Source: DATKPE01 sp035524335 (GTDB lineage Bacteria > Bacteroidota > Ignavibacteria > UBA10030 > SZUA-254). From it: a DNA stretch of 64,000 nucleotides. The translations under genes were made by a program, and so were the position numbers. Position 1 is the first letter of the stretch. The number at the start of each line of letters is the position of its first letter. Of this stretch, positions 27,119-36,957 are shown piece after piece. The notes beneath the pieces were generated by a model. It was not told the DNA's origin. It did no database searches and worked only from the letters and a program-made list of their open reading frames with translations. The stretch is taken from assembly GCA_035524335.1 (NCBI GenBank), contig DATKPE010000010.1, forward strand, positions 1-64,000, written 5' to 3'.

Positions 27119-28615
27119 ATGAGAAAAATCTTTCCCGAATCCTTTTACAATCTTCTGACCCTGATCGGGATGGCGATCGCGGCGGTTTCGCTCGGGATCA
27201 TTCTCTTCCTGGTGCTCCTCGAAGCGACGGCGGAGAATTCGAATCCCTATATGGGGATCATCGCATTCGTCATCCTTCCGGTCATACTTCTGTTCGGTCT
27301 GATTCTCGTGCCGATCGGCATCATGCGCGAACACCGCCGGGAGCGGCTGGGAAAGTCCCACGGCCTTCATCTGCCGGTGATCGACATGAACAATTCGAAG
27401 CACCGAACGGCGGCGATGACGATGATTGTCGGCGGGGTGCTATTCCTCGGCATTCTGGGATTCAGCAGTTACAAGGCGTATGAGCACACGGAATCGGATC
27501 AGTTCTGCGGCGAAACCTGTCATTCGGTCATGGAACCCGAGTATACCGCCTACCAGTACTCCCCCCATGCGCGCGTGGGGTGCGTGCAATGCCACATCGG
27601 GTCGGGCGCGAGCTACTTTGTGAAATCGAAACTCTCGGGATCGTACCAGCTGTACGCGGTGGCGTTCAACAAATATCCGCGGCCGATACCGACCCCGATC
27701 GAGAACCTCCGTCCGGCCCAGCAGACCTGCGAGCAGTGCCACTGGCCGAAGCATTTCTACAGCGAAAAACAGCATACGAACACCTATTACCTTTCGGATG
27801 AACAGAATACAAAGTGGACGCTCAACCTCCTGATGAAAATCGGCGGCGGGAACATCGAGGCAGGACCGACCTCGGGAATTCACTGGCACATGAATATCAA
27901 CAACGAGGTCACCTACGCCGCCCTCGACCGTGAGCGTCAGATCATCCCCTGGGTCCGGTCGAAAAAACCGGACGGCACCGTCAGAATCTACAGGGACACC
28001 GACCTGAACATCCCGGACGATTCGGTTGCGCACCTGTTCACCCGGCGCATGGACTGCATCGACTGTCACAACCGTCCGACCCACATTTACCATCCACCGG
28101 CACGGACCGTCAATCACCTGATGTCGCTCGGCTGGATCGATCCGGAGCTTCCGAACGTGAAGAGCATCGCGGTGAAGAGCCTGGACATGCCGTATGCGAC
28201 AAAAGCCGCAGGTCTTGACAGCATCGGGATCATGATCCGTGAATTTTATGCGCAATCGTATCCGGCGGTGGCGGCGGCGAAAAAAACCGCGATCGACAGT
28301 ACCATTCAGCAGGTGCGGAACATCTACAGCAGAAATTATTTTCCGGAAATGATGGTCAGCTGGAAAAAATTTCCGGATAACCTGGGGCATCTGTACTACA
28401 AGGGGTGTTTCCGGTGTCACGACGGAAAACACCGGAGCGACGACGGAAAAGTTTTGTCGCGCGAATGCAATACCTGCCACATCATCCTCTCCCAGCAGTT
28501 CGAAAAGGACACTCTCCGGATCTCCCTCGGAGGCATCGAGTACAGACATCCGGTCGATATCGGCGATGCATGGAAAGAAATGAACTGCAGTGATTGTCAT
28601 AATCCGAATCAATAA
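27119..28615 (+). CDS. NapC/NirT-like heptaheme membrane cytochrome
   Basis: 498 residues. Two N-terminal membrane helices (about 12-35 and 45-68) and a third near residue 100 precede the periplasmic domain. Heme motifs are CGETCH (three residues between the Cys, an atypical CX3CH), then CVQCH, CEQCH, CIDCH, CFRCH, CNTCH and CSDCH. The first pair, 'FCGETCHSVMEPEYTAYQYSPHARVGCVQCH', spans the NapC/NirT-type quinol-oxidising module. It probably takes electrons from menaquinol or passes them to periplasmic partners. It lies 64 bases after the cytochrome b gene and 20 before the Rieske gene. Confidence 0.82.
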   Translation: MRKIFPESFYNLLTLIGMAIAAVSLGIILFLVLLEATAENSNPYMGIIAFVILPVILLFGLILVPIGIMREHRRERLGKSHGLHLPVIDMNNSKHRTAAMTMIVGGVLFLGILGFSSYKAYEHTESDQFCGETCHSVMEPEYTAYQYSPHARVGCVQCHIGSGASYFVKSKLSGSYQLYAVAFNKYPRPIPTPIENLRPAQQTCEQCHWPKHFYSEKQHTNTYYLSDEQNTKWTLNLLMKIGGGNIEAGPTSGIHWHMNINNEVTYAALDRERQIIPWVRSKKPDGTVRIYRDTDLNIPDDSVAHLFTRRMDCIDCHNRPTHIYHPPARTVNHLMSLGWIDPELPNVKSIAVKSLDMPYATKAAGLDSIGIMIREFYAQSYPAVAAAKKTAIDSTIQQVRNIYSRNYFPEMMVSWKKFPDNLGHLYYKGCFRCHDGKHRSDDGKVLSRECNTCHIILSQQFEKDTLRISLGGIEYRHPVDIGDAWKEMNCSDCHNPNQ

Positions 28616-28635
28616 TCTAGGAGAATCCGTCACAG

Positions 28636-29091
28636 ATGCTGACGACAGAACAGACGCCGGAACACGAAAGCAAGAGAGGATTCCTGAAACTCATACTCTC
28701 CGGAGGGCTGATTGCGCTCTTCGGCTCGATCCTCTATCCCATTCTCGCGTACCTCAAGCCGCCGCGGCAGGCTGAAGTGGAGGTGTCGAGCGTCAAAGCA
28801 GGCAAGGTCGGCGACCTGGCGAAGGACAGCGGCACCATCATCAAATTCGGGTCGAAGCCGGTGATTCTTCTGAAAACGGCCGCGGGGGATCTGAAGGCGT
28901 TTTCCGCCACCTGCACGCACCTCGACTGCACGGTCCAGTACAAAAAGGAACTCGGCCTGATCTGGTGTGCCTGCCACAACGGAAAGTACGATCTCAACGG
29001 AAGAAACGTGTCGGGTCCGCCCCCCCGTCCGCTGGATGAATACAGAGTCGTCGTCCAAGGAGACGAGATTTCGATCTCGAAAAAATCATGA
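28636..29091 (+). CDS. Rieske iron-sulfur protein
   Basis: 151 residues: one N-terminal membrane anchor (LILSGGLIALFGSILYPIL) and a Rieske [2Fe-2S] domain with both ligand loops, CTHLDC near residue 94 and CACHNGKYD near residue 114. It is the high-potential subunit of a quinol-cytochrome c reductase. It overlaps the cytochrome b gene by four bases (ATGA). Confidence 0.92.
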   Translation: MLTTEQTPEHESKRGFLKLILSGGLIALFGSILYPILAYLKPPRQAEVEVSSVKAGKVGDLAKDSGTIIKFGSKPVILLKTAAGDLKAFSATCTHLDCTVQYKKELGLIWCACHNGKYDLNGRNVSGPPPRPLDEYRVVVQGDEISISKKS

Positions 29092-30167
29092 AACGGAGAC
29101 TTGAGAAGCTGTACCGGTGGATCGACGAGCGCGTCGAGCTGGAAGACCTCGTCAAATTCATGGGAAAAAAATATGTGCCGCTCCACGAGCACTCCATATG
29201 GTATTACTTCGGCGGGGTGTCGCTCTTCCTGTTCATCATCCAGGTGGTGACCGGCATACTCCTCCTGCTCTACTACAAGAGCGGCGAGGAGCTTGCGTTC
29301 GAGAGCATTCACTTCATCATGGCCAAAGTGCAGTTCGGCTGGCTCATACGATCGATCCACAGCTGGGCGGCGAATCTGTTCATCCTGGCCGCCATGATCC
29401 ACATGTTCAGCGTCTATTTCGAGAAGGCGTACCGGAAACCGCGCGAGATCACCTGGCTCACCGGCATGCTCATGTTTTTCCTCGCCCTCGGGTTCGGCTT
29501 CAGCGGCTACCTCCTTCCCTGGAATGAGCTGGCGTTCTTTGCGACGAAGGTGGGAACCGACATCGCCGGCATCGTGCCGGGCCTGGGCAAGCCGATCATG
29601 ATGTTCCTGAGAAGCGGTGATGAAGTCACCGGCGCGACGCTTTCCCGGTTCTTCGGATTTCATGTCGCGGTCTTTCCCGGAATCTTTACGGTTCTGCTCG
29701 GCGCGCACCTCCTGCTCGTCCAGCGCCAGGGCATGAGCGAACCGCTCGGACTGGAAAACGACCCGGCGAAGCCGCTCCGGACCATGCCGTTTTTCCCGAA
29801 CTTTCTGCTCCGGGATCTCCTCCTCTGGCTCCTCGTCCTGAACCTCCTGGCGATCCTGGCGGTCTTTTTTCCGTGGGAGCTTGGTAAGAAAGCCGACCCG
29901 TTTGCCTCGGCGCCCGCCGGGATCAAGCCGGAATGGTATTTTCTGTTCATGTTCCAGACCCTCAAGTTTATACCCGGGAAACTCTGGATCTTCGACGGTG
30001 AGGTGATGGGGATCGGCCTGTTCGGTCTTGCGGGGCTCCTCTGGATGCTCGTTCCCTTCTGGGACAGGAAGAGTTCCCGGGGCGAAAGCAACAGGATGGT
30101 CACCTATCTCGGTCTCTTCGCAGTTCTCTATATCATTGGGCTCACAATCATCGGGTGGCTTGTATGA
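29088..30167 (+). CDS. Cytochrome b of a bc-type complex
   Basis: 359 residues. The N-terminal b6-like half has the heme His pairs in 'SIHSWAANLFILAAMIHMF' and 'FFGFHVAVFPGIFTVLLGAHLLL'. The C-terminal subunit IV-like part has PEWYF (the quinol-site PEWY motif) near residue 281 and three further helices. It oxidises menaquinol together with the Rieske protein. No cytochrome c1 gene is present; instead the next gene, overlapping by four bases, encodes an 11-heme cytochrome that probably takes its place. Confidence 0.92.
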   Translation: MKRRLEKLYRWIDERVELEDLVKFMGKKYVPLHEHSIWYYFGGVSLFLFIIQVVTGILLLLYYKSGEELAFESIHFIMAKVQFGWLIRSIHSWAANLFILAAMIHMFSVYFEKAYRKPREITWLTGMLMFFLALGFGFSGYLLPWNELAFFATKVGTDIAGIVPGLGKPIMMFLRSGDEVTGATLSRFFGFHVAVFPGIFTVLLGAHLLLVQRQGMSEPLGLENDPAKPLRTMPFFPNFLLRDLLLWLLVLNLLAILAVFFPWELGKKADPFASAPAGIKPEWYFLFMFQTLKFIPGKLWIFDGEVMGIGLFGLAGLLWMLVPFWDRKSSRGESNRMVTYLGLFAVLYIIGLTIIGWLV

Positions 30168-31639
30168 GACAGATCCTCCTTGCAATCGTGCTGACGGTGG
30201 CGGTGGCAGGAGCCGCGATGGCGGCCGATCAATGCATCACCTGTCATCAGACCCTCGGCGACAAGCCGTCGGAATCGTTTCGTCATGACGTCCACTTCGC
30301 GAAGGGAATTTCCTGCGCCGGCTGTCACGGCGGCAACCCGAATGCGACGGAGATGGAGCAGGCGATGGATTCGTCCGCGGGGTACCGGGGCGTGCCGAAA
30401 GGAGACGATATCTCCCGCCGGTGCGCACACTGCCATTCCTCCGCCGAGACGATGAAGTCGTACGGATCGTCCCTCCCGACAAATCAGTGGGAACTTCTGC
30501 AGGAAAGCGTTCACGGGCGGCTCGCGCTGACGGGCAGTGCGCATATTGCGCAGTGCATCACCTGTCATAATGCGCACGGGATCGTCCACGTGAAAGACCC
30601 CGCGTCGCCGGTCTATCCGCTGAATGTGATCCAGACGTGCGGCTCGTGCCACGCCAACGCGGCGTTCATGCGGCAGTACAACCCGGCCCTTCCGGTCGAT
30701 CAGGTCGAAAAATACCGGACGAGCGTGCACGGCATGCTGAATGCGAAGGGCGATGCGAAAACTGCGGAATGCGCGAGCTGTCATGGAAGTCATAACATCC
30801 GCTCGGCGAAGGACGTCAAGTCGTCGGTGTACGCCGTCAATCTTCCCCAGACCTGCGCAAAATGCCACAGCGACGCCGGATACATGAAGGCGTACAATAT
30901 TCCGACCGACCAGTACGAAAAGTATTCGCACAGTGTTCACGGCATAGCCCTGCTGGAGAAACACGACGTCGGCGCCCCCGCCTGCAACAGCTGTCACGGC
31001 AACCACGGAGCCGCCCCGCCCGGACTGGAGTCGGTCTCGATGGTCTGCGGGACCTGTCATGCCCTCAACGCCGACCTCTTCTCGGCGAGTCCGCACAAAA
31101 AGGCATTTGACGAGCGCCATCTGCCCGAATGCGAAACCTGCCATTCAAACCATGCCATCGCTCCGGCCACGAGCGCACTTCTCGGCGTCGACAACGGAGC
31201 GGTGTGCGGGCGCTGTCACACCGGAACGGAGAACCCGAAGGGTTTTGCCGCGGCGAAGGAAATGCGGGGTCTGACCGACAGTCTTGAGTCGATGGAAAAA
31301 ACCGCGGGAATCCTGCTCGACGATGCGGAACAGAAAGGAATGGAGACGTCGGAGGCGAAGTTCCATCTCCGGGATGCCCACCAGGCGCGCCTGCAGTCGC
31401 GGACCATGGTCCATTCCTTCAACATTGCGAAATTTCATGAGGTCGCGGACAAAGGCATCGCGGTTGCCGCCGCCGTCCAGCTCGATGCGCACCAGCTGAT
31501 CGGCGAGTACTACTTCCGGCGCTGGGGTCTCGGGATCGCCACCCTGATCATCTCCATTGTGGCAGTGGCTCTCTATTTCACGATTCGCGCGATCGAACGC
31601 CGGCAGGCCCGATCGGGCGGAACACGGTCCGATCATTGA
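30164..31639 (+). CDS. 11-heme membrane-anchored cytochrome c, probable bc-complex partner
   Basis: 491 residues: signal peptide ending at AAMA, 11 CxxCH motifs (CITCH at residue 27 to CGRCH near 350), a helical segment without hemes, and a C-terminal membrane helix (LGIATLIISIVAVALYFTI) with a basic tail. Repeated 'SVHG.....C..CHG.H' units resemble those in the other large cytochromes here. The ATG overlaps the cytochrome b stop (ATGA), and no cytochrome c1 is seen, so it is the likely electron acceptor of the Rieske/cytochrome b pair (inference). Confidence 0.85.
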   Translation: MRQILLAIVLTVAVAGAAMAADQCITCHQTLGDKPSESFRHDVHFAKGISCAGCHGGNPNATEMEQAMDSSAGYRGVPKGDDISRRCAHCHSSAETMKSYGSSLPTNQWELLQESVHGRLALTGSAHIAQCITCHNAHGIVHVKDPASPVYPLNVIQTCGSCHANAAFMRQYNPALPVDQVEKYRTSVHGMLNAKGDAKTAECASCHGSHNIRSAKDVKSSVYAVNLPQTCAKCHSDAGYMKAYNIPTDQYEKYSHSVHGIALLEKHDVGAPACNSCHGNHGAAPPGLESVSMVCGTCHALNADLFSASPHKKAFDERHLPECETCHSNHAIAPATSALLGVDNGAVCGRCHTGTENPKGFAAAKEMRGLTDSLESMEKTAGILLDDAEQKGMETSEAKFHLRDAHQARLQSRTMVHSFNIAKFHEVADKGIAVAAAVQLDAHQLIGEYYFRRWGLGIATLIISIVAVALYFTIRAIERRQARSGGTRSDH

Positions 31640-31652
31640 TTATGAGGCGTCC

Positions 31653-33881
31653 ATGAATCTCGGCACCATCAGCATCGGCTGTTCTTTTCTCCTTTCCGTC
31701 ACTGCGGCGGTGCTTTTCTTTATCCGCGGCCGGAAGACGCAATCGGAAACCGGACCCTCTCCCTACCGGGCGGCGCTTCTGCTCTATCAGGGATCGGTTT
31801 TCATGATCGCCCTGGCGTCCGCCTATCTGTTCTATCTTCTCTTTACCCACCAGTTTCAGTATACCTATGTCGCACGGTACAGCTCACTGCACCAGCCCGT
31901 CTTCTATCTGATCTCCGCATTCTGGGCGGGACAGGAAGGGACATTTCTTCTCTGGGCCCTGCTGGTGGCCGTCATGGGTGCGGTTTTTCTTCAGGGGAAG
32001 GAAGACCCCGACGGTCCTGCGATGGGGACGGTCGCCGCGTTCCTCGGTTTTCTTTCGCTCCTGATGGTGGTGAAAAGTCCGTTCGCGGCGACGATGAATG
32101 TCCCCTCCGACGGATCGGGGATGAATCCGCTCCTGCAGAATTTCTGGATGGTCGTCCATCCGCCGGTTCTCTTCGTCGGGTACGCGGCGGCGGTGTTCCC
32201 CTTTGCCCTCGCTCTCTCCGCTCTGATGCGGGGGTCGTACGGCAACTGGTACGCGTCCGGATACCGCTGGACGCTGTTCGCCGCGAGCCTGCTTGGCGCC
32301 GGCATTATCATCGGAGGTTTCTGGGCATACGAGGTGCTCGGATGGGGAGGATACTGGGGCTGGGATCCGGTTGAAAATTCCTCGCTGGTCCCCTGGATGA
32401 CTCTTCTCGCGCTGGTCCACGGATTCATTGTCCAGAAAAACCGGGGAGGGCTGGTACGGACGAATCTGTTGCTCGCGCTCATTTCATTCATCCTGGTGCT
32501 GTACGCCACGTTCCTGACCCGCAGCGGGATTCTGCAGGATTTTTCGGTTCATTCGTTCGAAGATCTCGGCATAGGAGGATACCTCATTGCGGCGCTCTGT
32601 ACCGGACTCGCCGCGGGGGTCGGACTTTTTCTCATCCGGTTCAGGTCGATCCGGCCGCCGAAACTGCATCTCGGTCTCAACCGTGAGCTCGCGCTCATCC
32701 TGAGCATATTCGTTATTCTGGGGGGAGCCGTGTTCACTTTCTTCGGCATGTCTTCCCCGATCGTGACAGGCCTTTTCGGCAAGGCATCGCAGGTCGACAT
32801 CTCGTACTACAACAGGGTCAATCTGCCGGTGGCGATCGCCATGGCCCTGCTCCTCGGTATCACGCCTTTCGTCGGCTGGGCGGCAGAGCAGACCGGCCCG
32901 CTGATGAAACGACTTTCGCTCCCGCTTCTGCTGACTCTTCTTGCCGGCGTTATCGCCCGGGTGGCCGGCGTGACTTCTCCCGCGCTCCTGATATTCGCGG
33001 GCGCCGCCGCCTTCGGTCTGATCAGCAATACGATTATTGCGTTCCGCCAGTACAGATCGGGCTGGTGGAATCTGGGAGGGCCGGTGACGCACATCGGTGT
33101 CGGCCTGCTTCTCCTCGGCATTATCGGATCCGGAAGCTTCGATGAGACGAAGCGGCTTCAGCTGAAACAGGGGGAGGCCCAGGAGGCCTTCGGGTACAGG
33201 TTCCTCTTCCGGGAACTGACCGACGTTCAGAGCGAGAAGCCCCAGATTCACATCGAGGTGTCCGATGACAAGACAATCTACATGGCGGCTCCCCGGCTCT
33301 ACTTCAGCGAGTACAACAAGGCGGTCATGCGGGAACCCGACATCAGAATTCTCCCGCTGAAAGACATTTACATATCACCGCTGGAAATCACGATGCCCGA
33401 GGACGATTCCGCGCGCGGGCCCGTTCTCGAGCTGACGAAGGGGGAGACCAAAAACATCGGGGGGTACTCGATTACCTTCACCCGGTTCGACGTAGGCCAG
33501 CATGGCGATCAGGCGGCGATGTCGGTAGGCGCCGTGCTCTCCGTGACTGCGGCCGGCCGGACCTCCGAGGTGACGCCGGTCCTCTCCTTCAACGGCGGAA
33601 AGCCGGAAATGCGTCCGGCGGATCTGCCGGCTTCGGGCGGCGGGACTGCGCCGCAGATCGCGCTCATGCAGGTGAATGTCGATGAGAAAAAAGTGTATCT
33701 TACCGTCACGGGACTTGACCATCCCGCCACCCCGCCTCAACAGCCTCTTCTCCTCGTCGAGATCAGTCTGAAACCCCTCATGATGGTGGTCTGGACCGGG
33801 GTTGTCCTGATAGTTGCCGGATCGCTGATGTCCTACCGCCGGCGTCTGAAAAGGACCGAGGGGAATATCGGCGCATTTTAA
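31653..33881 (+). CDS. ccmF: Cytochrome c heme lyase CcmF
   Basis: 742 residues with about 15 membrane helices. The WWD heme-handling motif GWGGYWGWDPVENSS is near residue 230, preceded by HPPVLFVGYAA with a conserved His. A soluble C-terminal domain (about 520-710) ends in a last helix. It attaches heme to apocytochromes in the System I pathway. The ATG at 31653 follows TGAGG; the upstream frame is not supported. It ends the operon that encodes its substrates. No CcmH homologue is in the window, consistent with the variant System I* suggested by CcmE at 47336. Confidence 0.9.
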   Translation: MNLGTISIGCSFLLSVTAAVLFFIRGRKTQSETGPSPYRAALLLYQGSVFMIALASAYLFYLLFTHQFQYTYVARYSSLHQPVFYLISAFWAGQEGTFLLWALLVAVMGAVFLQGKEDPDGPAMGTVAAFLGFLSLLMVVKSPFAATMNVPSDGSGMNPLLQNFWMVVHPPVLFVGYAAAVFPFALALSALMRGSYGNWYASGYRWTLFAASLLGAGIIIGGFWAYEVLGWGGYWGWDPVENSSLVPWMTLLALVHGFIVQKNRGGLVRTNLLLALISFILVLYATFLTRSGILQDFSVHSFEDLGIGGYLIAALCTGLAAGVGLFLIRFRSIRPPKLHLGLNRELALILSIFVILGGAVFTFFGMSSPIVTGLFGKASQVDISYYNRVNLPVAIAMALLLGITPFVGWAAEQTGPLMKRLSLPLLLTLLAGVIARVAGVTSPALLIFAGAAAFGLISNTIIAFRQYRSGWWNLGGPVTHIGVGLLLLGIIGSGSFDETKRLQLKQGEAQEAFGYRFLFRELTDVQSEKPQIHIEVSDDKTIYMAAPRLYFSEYNKAVMREPDIRILPLKDIYISPLEITMPEDDSARGPVLELTKGETKNIGGYSITFTRFDVGQHGDQAAMSVGAVLSVTAAGRTSEVTPVLSFNGGKPEMRPADLPASGGGTAPQIALMQVNVDEKKVYLTVTGLDHPATPPQQPLLLVEISLKPLMMVVWTGVVLIVAGSLMSYRRRLKRTEGNIGAF

Positions 33882-33919
33882 CATTCACGCGACAGTTCTT
33901 CCGGAAAAGCAAGGGGATA

Positions 33920-35428
33920 ATGCGGAAGCTACTCGATCGGCTATTTCCATCGCTGGGAAAGAAAGTTGCCGTTGCAGTGATCAGCGGACTGGTCATTGCC
34001 TGGGGGATCTTTGTCTTTTTTGCCCAGCGGACCGGTTACGAGATTCTCGAGAAAGAATCGCAGGCCAAGGCACACGCCATTGCAGAACTGAGCGAGGGAA
34101 TTCTGCGGCATGTCGTTACCAGCGGCACGGAGGAGGAAATTCGGGACGTTCTCCGTCTGGTGGCCGTGACGCCCGACATCGTCGATGCGTTCCTGGTTTC
34201 CGGCAACGGGAGAGTGCTCTGGCACGCCCGGACCGGCATGGCGGATGATTCCCTCCCGCTCACGCAGTTCCGCGACGTCGGCTCTCCCGGAGGAGAATCG
34301 TTTCTGCCGGTGCATGACGGAGATTCCGTCTATGAGGTTGTCCTCCGGCCGCTGACCATCCCCGGACCCCGCGCACAGGAGGATCCGGAGAAGGCGATAC
34401 GGTACGTCGGTCTGAAAATCTCCATGGCCGACGTTCGGGCAATTGCGATCTCCCACAGGACAGCGAATATTGTCGCCAGCATCGCGATATTCACCGGTCT
34501 GGGGTTCCTCCTGTACCTGGTCCTGATGTCGCTTGTTGTCCGCCCCGTGCGGAGCATCCATTCCCATATCGGAGCCGTGGAATCGCAGGTGAGCGACCTG
34601 GAGCTCGGCCAGCGGAGCAGGTTCCCGCTTCTTCCGGTCGGGACGGCCAGGGATGAGATCGGGGAACTTTCCAGGGGTCTGAACAGCCTGATCGAACGGT
34701 TGAACAGCGCGAACGCGAAGCTGATTGAGATGCATGAGATCCAGCTGGAACATGCCGACCGCCTGGCGGCCACGGGCGAGATGGCGGCGAGCATGGCGCA
34801 CGAAATCAAGAATCCGGTGGCAGGTGTGCTCGGCGTTCTCCAGGTGTTCGAGAGCGAGGCACCCGAGCATTCCGAGAAGAAGGAACTGCTGGGGGAAATG
34901 ATGGTACAGCTGGAACGGGTGAATCACGCCGTGAACGACCTCCTCCATTATGCCCGCGCCACACCGCCGGTGTTTGAACAGACGGATCTGCATCCCCTGA
35001 TCGACAGAACCATCTCGATTCTTTCGCGACAGTGGAAGGGGGAACCGATCGACATCAGGAAGGAATACTCTTCCGCGCCGATCGCCCTTTCCGCAGACAG
35101 GAAACAGCTTCAGCAGGTCTTCTGGAACGTTGTCCTCAACGCAATGCAGGCAATTCAGGGGGCGGGCACCGTGTCGGTCCGTACCTCCGTACAGGAGGAG
35201 CGGGCTGTCATTGCCGTGACCGATTCCGGCCGCGGCCTCACGCCGGAGGAAATTGACAGGGTCTTCACCCCTTTCTTCACGACGAAACACAAGGGAACAG
35301 GCCTCGGCATGACGATCAGCCGCAGGATCGTGGAACAGCACGGCGGCACCATAGGGGTGGAAAGCGCTCCCGGCAGAGGAACCACTGTTACCATCCGGCT
35401 CCCACTCACAGCCCGTCCGGAGGCGTAG
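33920..35428 (+). CDS. Membrane histidine kinase with HAMP domain
   Basis: 502 residues. Two membrane helices (about 15-35 and 185-208) flank a periplasmic sensor of about 150 residues with no recognised motif and no heme site. A HAMP linker, HisKA with the acceptor His near 294 (MAHEIKNPVAG), and an ATPase domain (VFWNVVLNAMQAIQ, VTDSGRGL, GTGLGMTISRRI) follow. AAGGGG precedes the ATG. It lies two bases before an NtrC-type regulator, so the two form a pair. Its signal is probably outside the cytoplasm. Confidence 0.88.
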   Translation: MRKLLDRLFPSLGKKVAVAVISGLVIAWGIFVFFAQRTGYEILEKESQAKAHAIAELSEGILRHVVTSGTEEEIRDVLRLVAVTPDIVDAFLVSGNGRVLWHARTGMADDSLPLTQFRDVGSPGGESFLPVHDGDSVYEVVLRPLTIPGPRAQEDPEKAIRYVGLKISMADVRAIAISHRTANIVASIAIFTGLGFLLYLVLMSLVVRPVRSIHSHIGAVESQVSDLELGQRSRFPLLPVGTARDEIGELSRGLNSLIERLNSANAKLIEMHEIQLEHADRLAATGEMAASMAHEIKNPVAGVLGVLQVFESEAPEHSEKKELLGEMMVQLERVNHAVNDLLHYARATPPVFEQTDLHPLIDRTISILSRQWKGEPIDIRKEYSSAPIALSADRKQLQQVFWNVVLNAMQAIQGAGTVSVRTSVQEERAVIAVTDSGRGLTPEEIDRVFTPFFTTKHKGTGLGMTISRRIVEQHGGTIGVESAPGRGTTVTIRLPLTARPEA

Positions 35429-35430
35429 GC

Positions 35431-36810
35431 ATGCGCGGCGAAACCCTCCTCCTCGTAGACGACGAAAAACTGATCCGCTGGTCCCTCCGGCAGGAACTGA
35501 CCAAGCGCGGGTTCGGCGTTCTGGAGGCGGCGACGATGACGGAGGCGCTCAGCCGGATCGAGCGCGAGAACGTCGACCTGATCATTCTCGACCAGAATCT
35601 GCCGGACGGGACGGGTATCGATTTTCTTCAGTCGATCCGGAAATCCGGCCCCATCATGCCGGTGGTGATGCTGACCGCCATCGACAGGTCCGATATCGCC
35701 GTCCAGGCGATGAAACTCGGCGCGTTCGATTATGTCACCAAACCGGTCAACATGGACGAAATGGTGATCGTGATCGAAAAGGCGCTCGAATCGACGAAGC
35801 TCAAACGGCAGGTCGCGCATTTCCTCAAGGAACAGGAAAAACAGTTCGGATTCTGCGGTATGATCGGCGCGTCCGACGCAATCCGCCGCGTATTCGATGA
35901 CGTCACGAAAATAGCCCAGACCCGAGGGACAACCGTCCTCATCACCGGAGAGAGCGGCACCGGCAAGGAACTTGTTGCAAAGGCCATCCATTTTCTCAGC
36001 GACCGGCGCGAGCGGCCGCTCATGGTCGTCAACTGCTCGGCGCTGACGGAAAATCTGATCGAGACCGAACTGTTCGGTCACGAGAAAGGGGCGTTCACCG
36101 ACGCCAGAAGTCAGAAGAAGGGAATCTTCGAGCTCGCGGACACCGGGACGATCTTTCTCGACGAGATCGGAGATATCTCGCCCAAACTCCAGGTCCGCCT
36201 GCTGAGAGTCATCGAGCAGAAGAGCTTTCAGCGCGTCGGCGGAACATCCGAGATCACGGTCGATGTCCGGGTCATCACAGCGACAAACCGCCCGCTCGCG
36301 CAGTACGTGGCGGAGGGAACATTCCGCGAGGATCTCTTTTACCGGCTGAACGTCGCCACGCTCCACATGCCGCCTTTGCGGGAGAGGGGAGGGGATGTCG
36401 CCCTTCTCGCGGAATACTTCATACAGGAATTCAACGTCAAATTCCAGAAGCGGTTTTCCACAATCGTCCCCGAGGCGCGGCGGATGCTGATGGAATATCA
36501 TTGGCCCGGAAATGTGCGCGAACTCAGGAACGTCCTTGAACGGGCGATCCTCCTGGGGGATGGGAATGCGATCGAGCCGCGACATATCGAACTGAACCGC
36601 TTCGTCGTGAAGGAGGAAACACCGTCGGGGACCGGCGGACGGAGCGGAGACGACCTCTCCCTCTTCGAGATGGAACGGCAGGCCCTTCTCCGTGCGCTCG
36701 AAAAGTCCGCCTACAACCAGTCGCAGGCCGCCCGTCTTCTGAAAATATCGCGCGATACCCTCCGGTACAGGATGAAGAAATTCAATATTTCCCCGCCCGA
36801 TCAGCAGTAG
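35431..36810 (+). CDS. NtrC-family response regulator with GAFTDA loop
   Basis: 459 residues: receiver (phospho-Asp in LIILDQNLPDG near residue 53), sigma-54 AAA+ domain (Walker A ITGESGTGKELVAKAI, Walker B TGTIFLDEIGD) and a Fis-type helix-turn-helix (NQSQAARLLKISRDTLRYRM). The sigma-54 contact loop reads GAFTDA near residue 221 instead of GAFTGA; the other two activators in the window have GAFTGA. This position matters for sigma-54 engagement, although natural variants occur. It pairs with the HAMP kinase and lies between the two cytochrome clusters. Confidence 0.88.
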   Translation: MRGETLLLVDDEKLIRWSLRQELTKRGFGVLEAATMTEALSRIERENVDLIILDQNLPDGTGIDFLQSIRKSGPIMPVVMLTAIDRSDIAVQAMKLGAFDYVTKPVNMDEMVIVIEKALESTKLKRQVAHFLKEQEKQFGFCGMIGASDAIRRVFDDVTKIAQTRGTTVLITGESGTGKELVAKAIHFLSDRRERPLMVVNCSALTENLIETELFGHEKGAFTDARSQKKGIFELADTGTIFLDEIGDISPKLQVRLLRVIEQKSFQRVGGTSEITVDVRVITATNRPLAQYVAEGTFREDLFYRLNVATLHMPPLRERGGDVALLAEYFIQEFNVKFQKRFSTIVPEARRMLMEYHWPGNVRELRNVLERAILLGDGNAIEPRHIELNRFVVKEETPSGTGGRSGDDLSLFEMERQALLRALEKSAYNQSQAARLLKISRDTLRYRMKKFNISPPDQQ

Positions 36811-36911
36811 TCTCCTGCGTCATTTCCCCCAACCCGGGGTTTCGGGTCCGCCACACCTCCCCCGCCGATACCGTTTTTCTCCGAATTGAACCGTTTTTTC
36901 ACGATCCGTTA

Positions 36912-36927
36912 TGGCATGCCTGTTGCA
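36912..36927 (+). promoter_or_regulatory. Sigma-54 promoter of the small response regulator
   Basis: TGGCATGCCTGTTGCA is a near-perfect -24/-12 element with GG-N10-GC. The predicted start near 36938 lies 20 bases before ATG 36958. A direct repeat ACCGTTTTT (36870 and 36890, 20 bases apart) lies just upstream. Confidence 0.75.
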
Positions 36928-36957
36928 GGTATCTGCAGAGAGTGCTCAAGAACGGAC

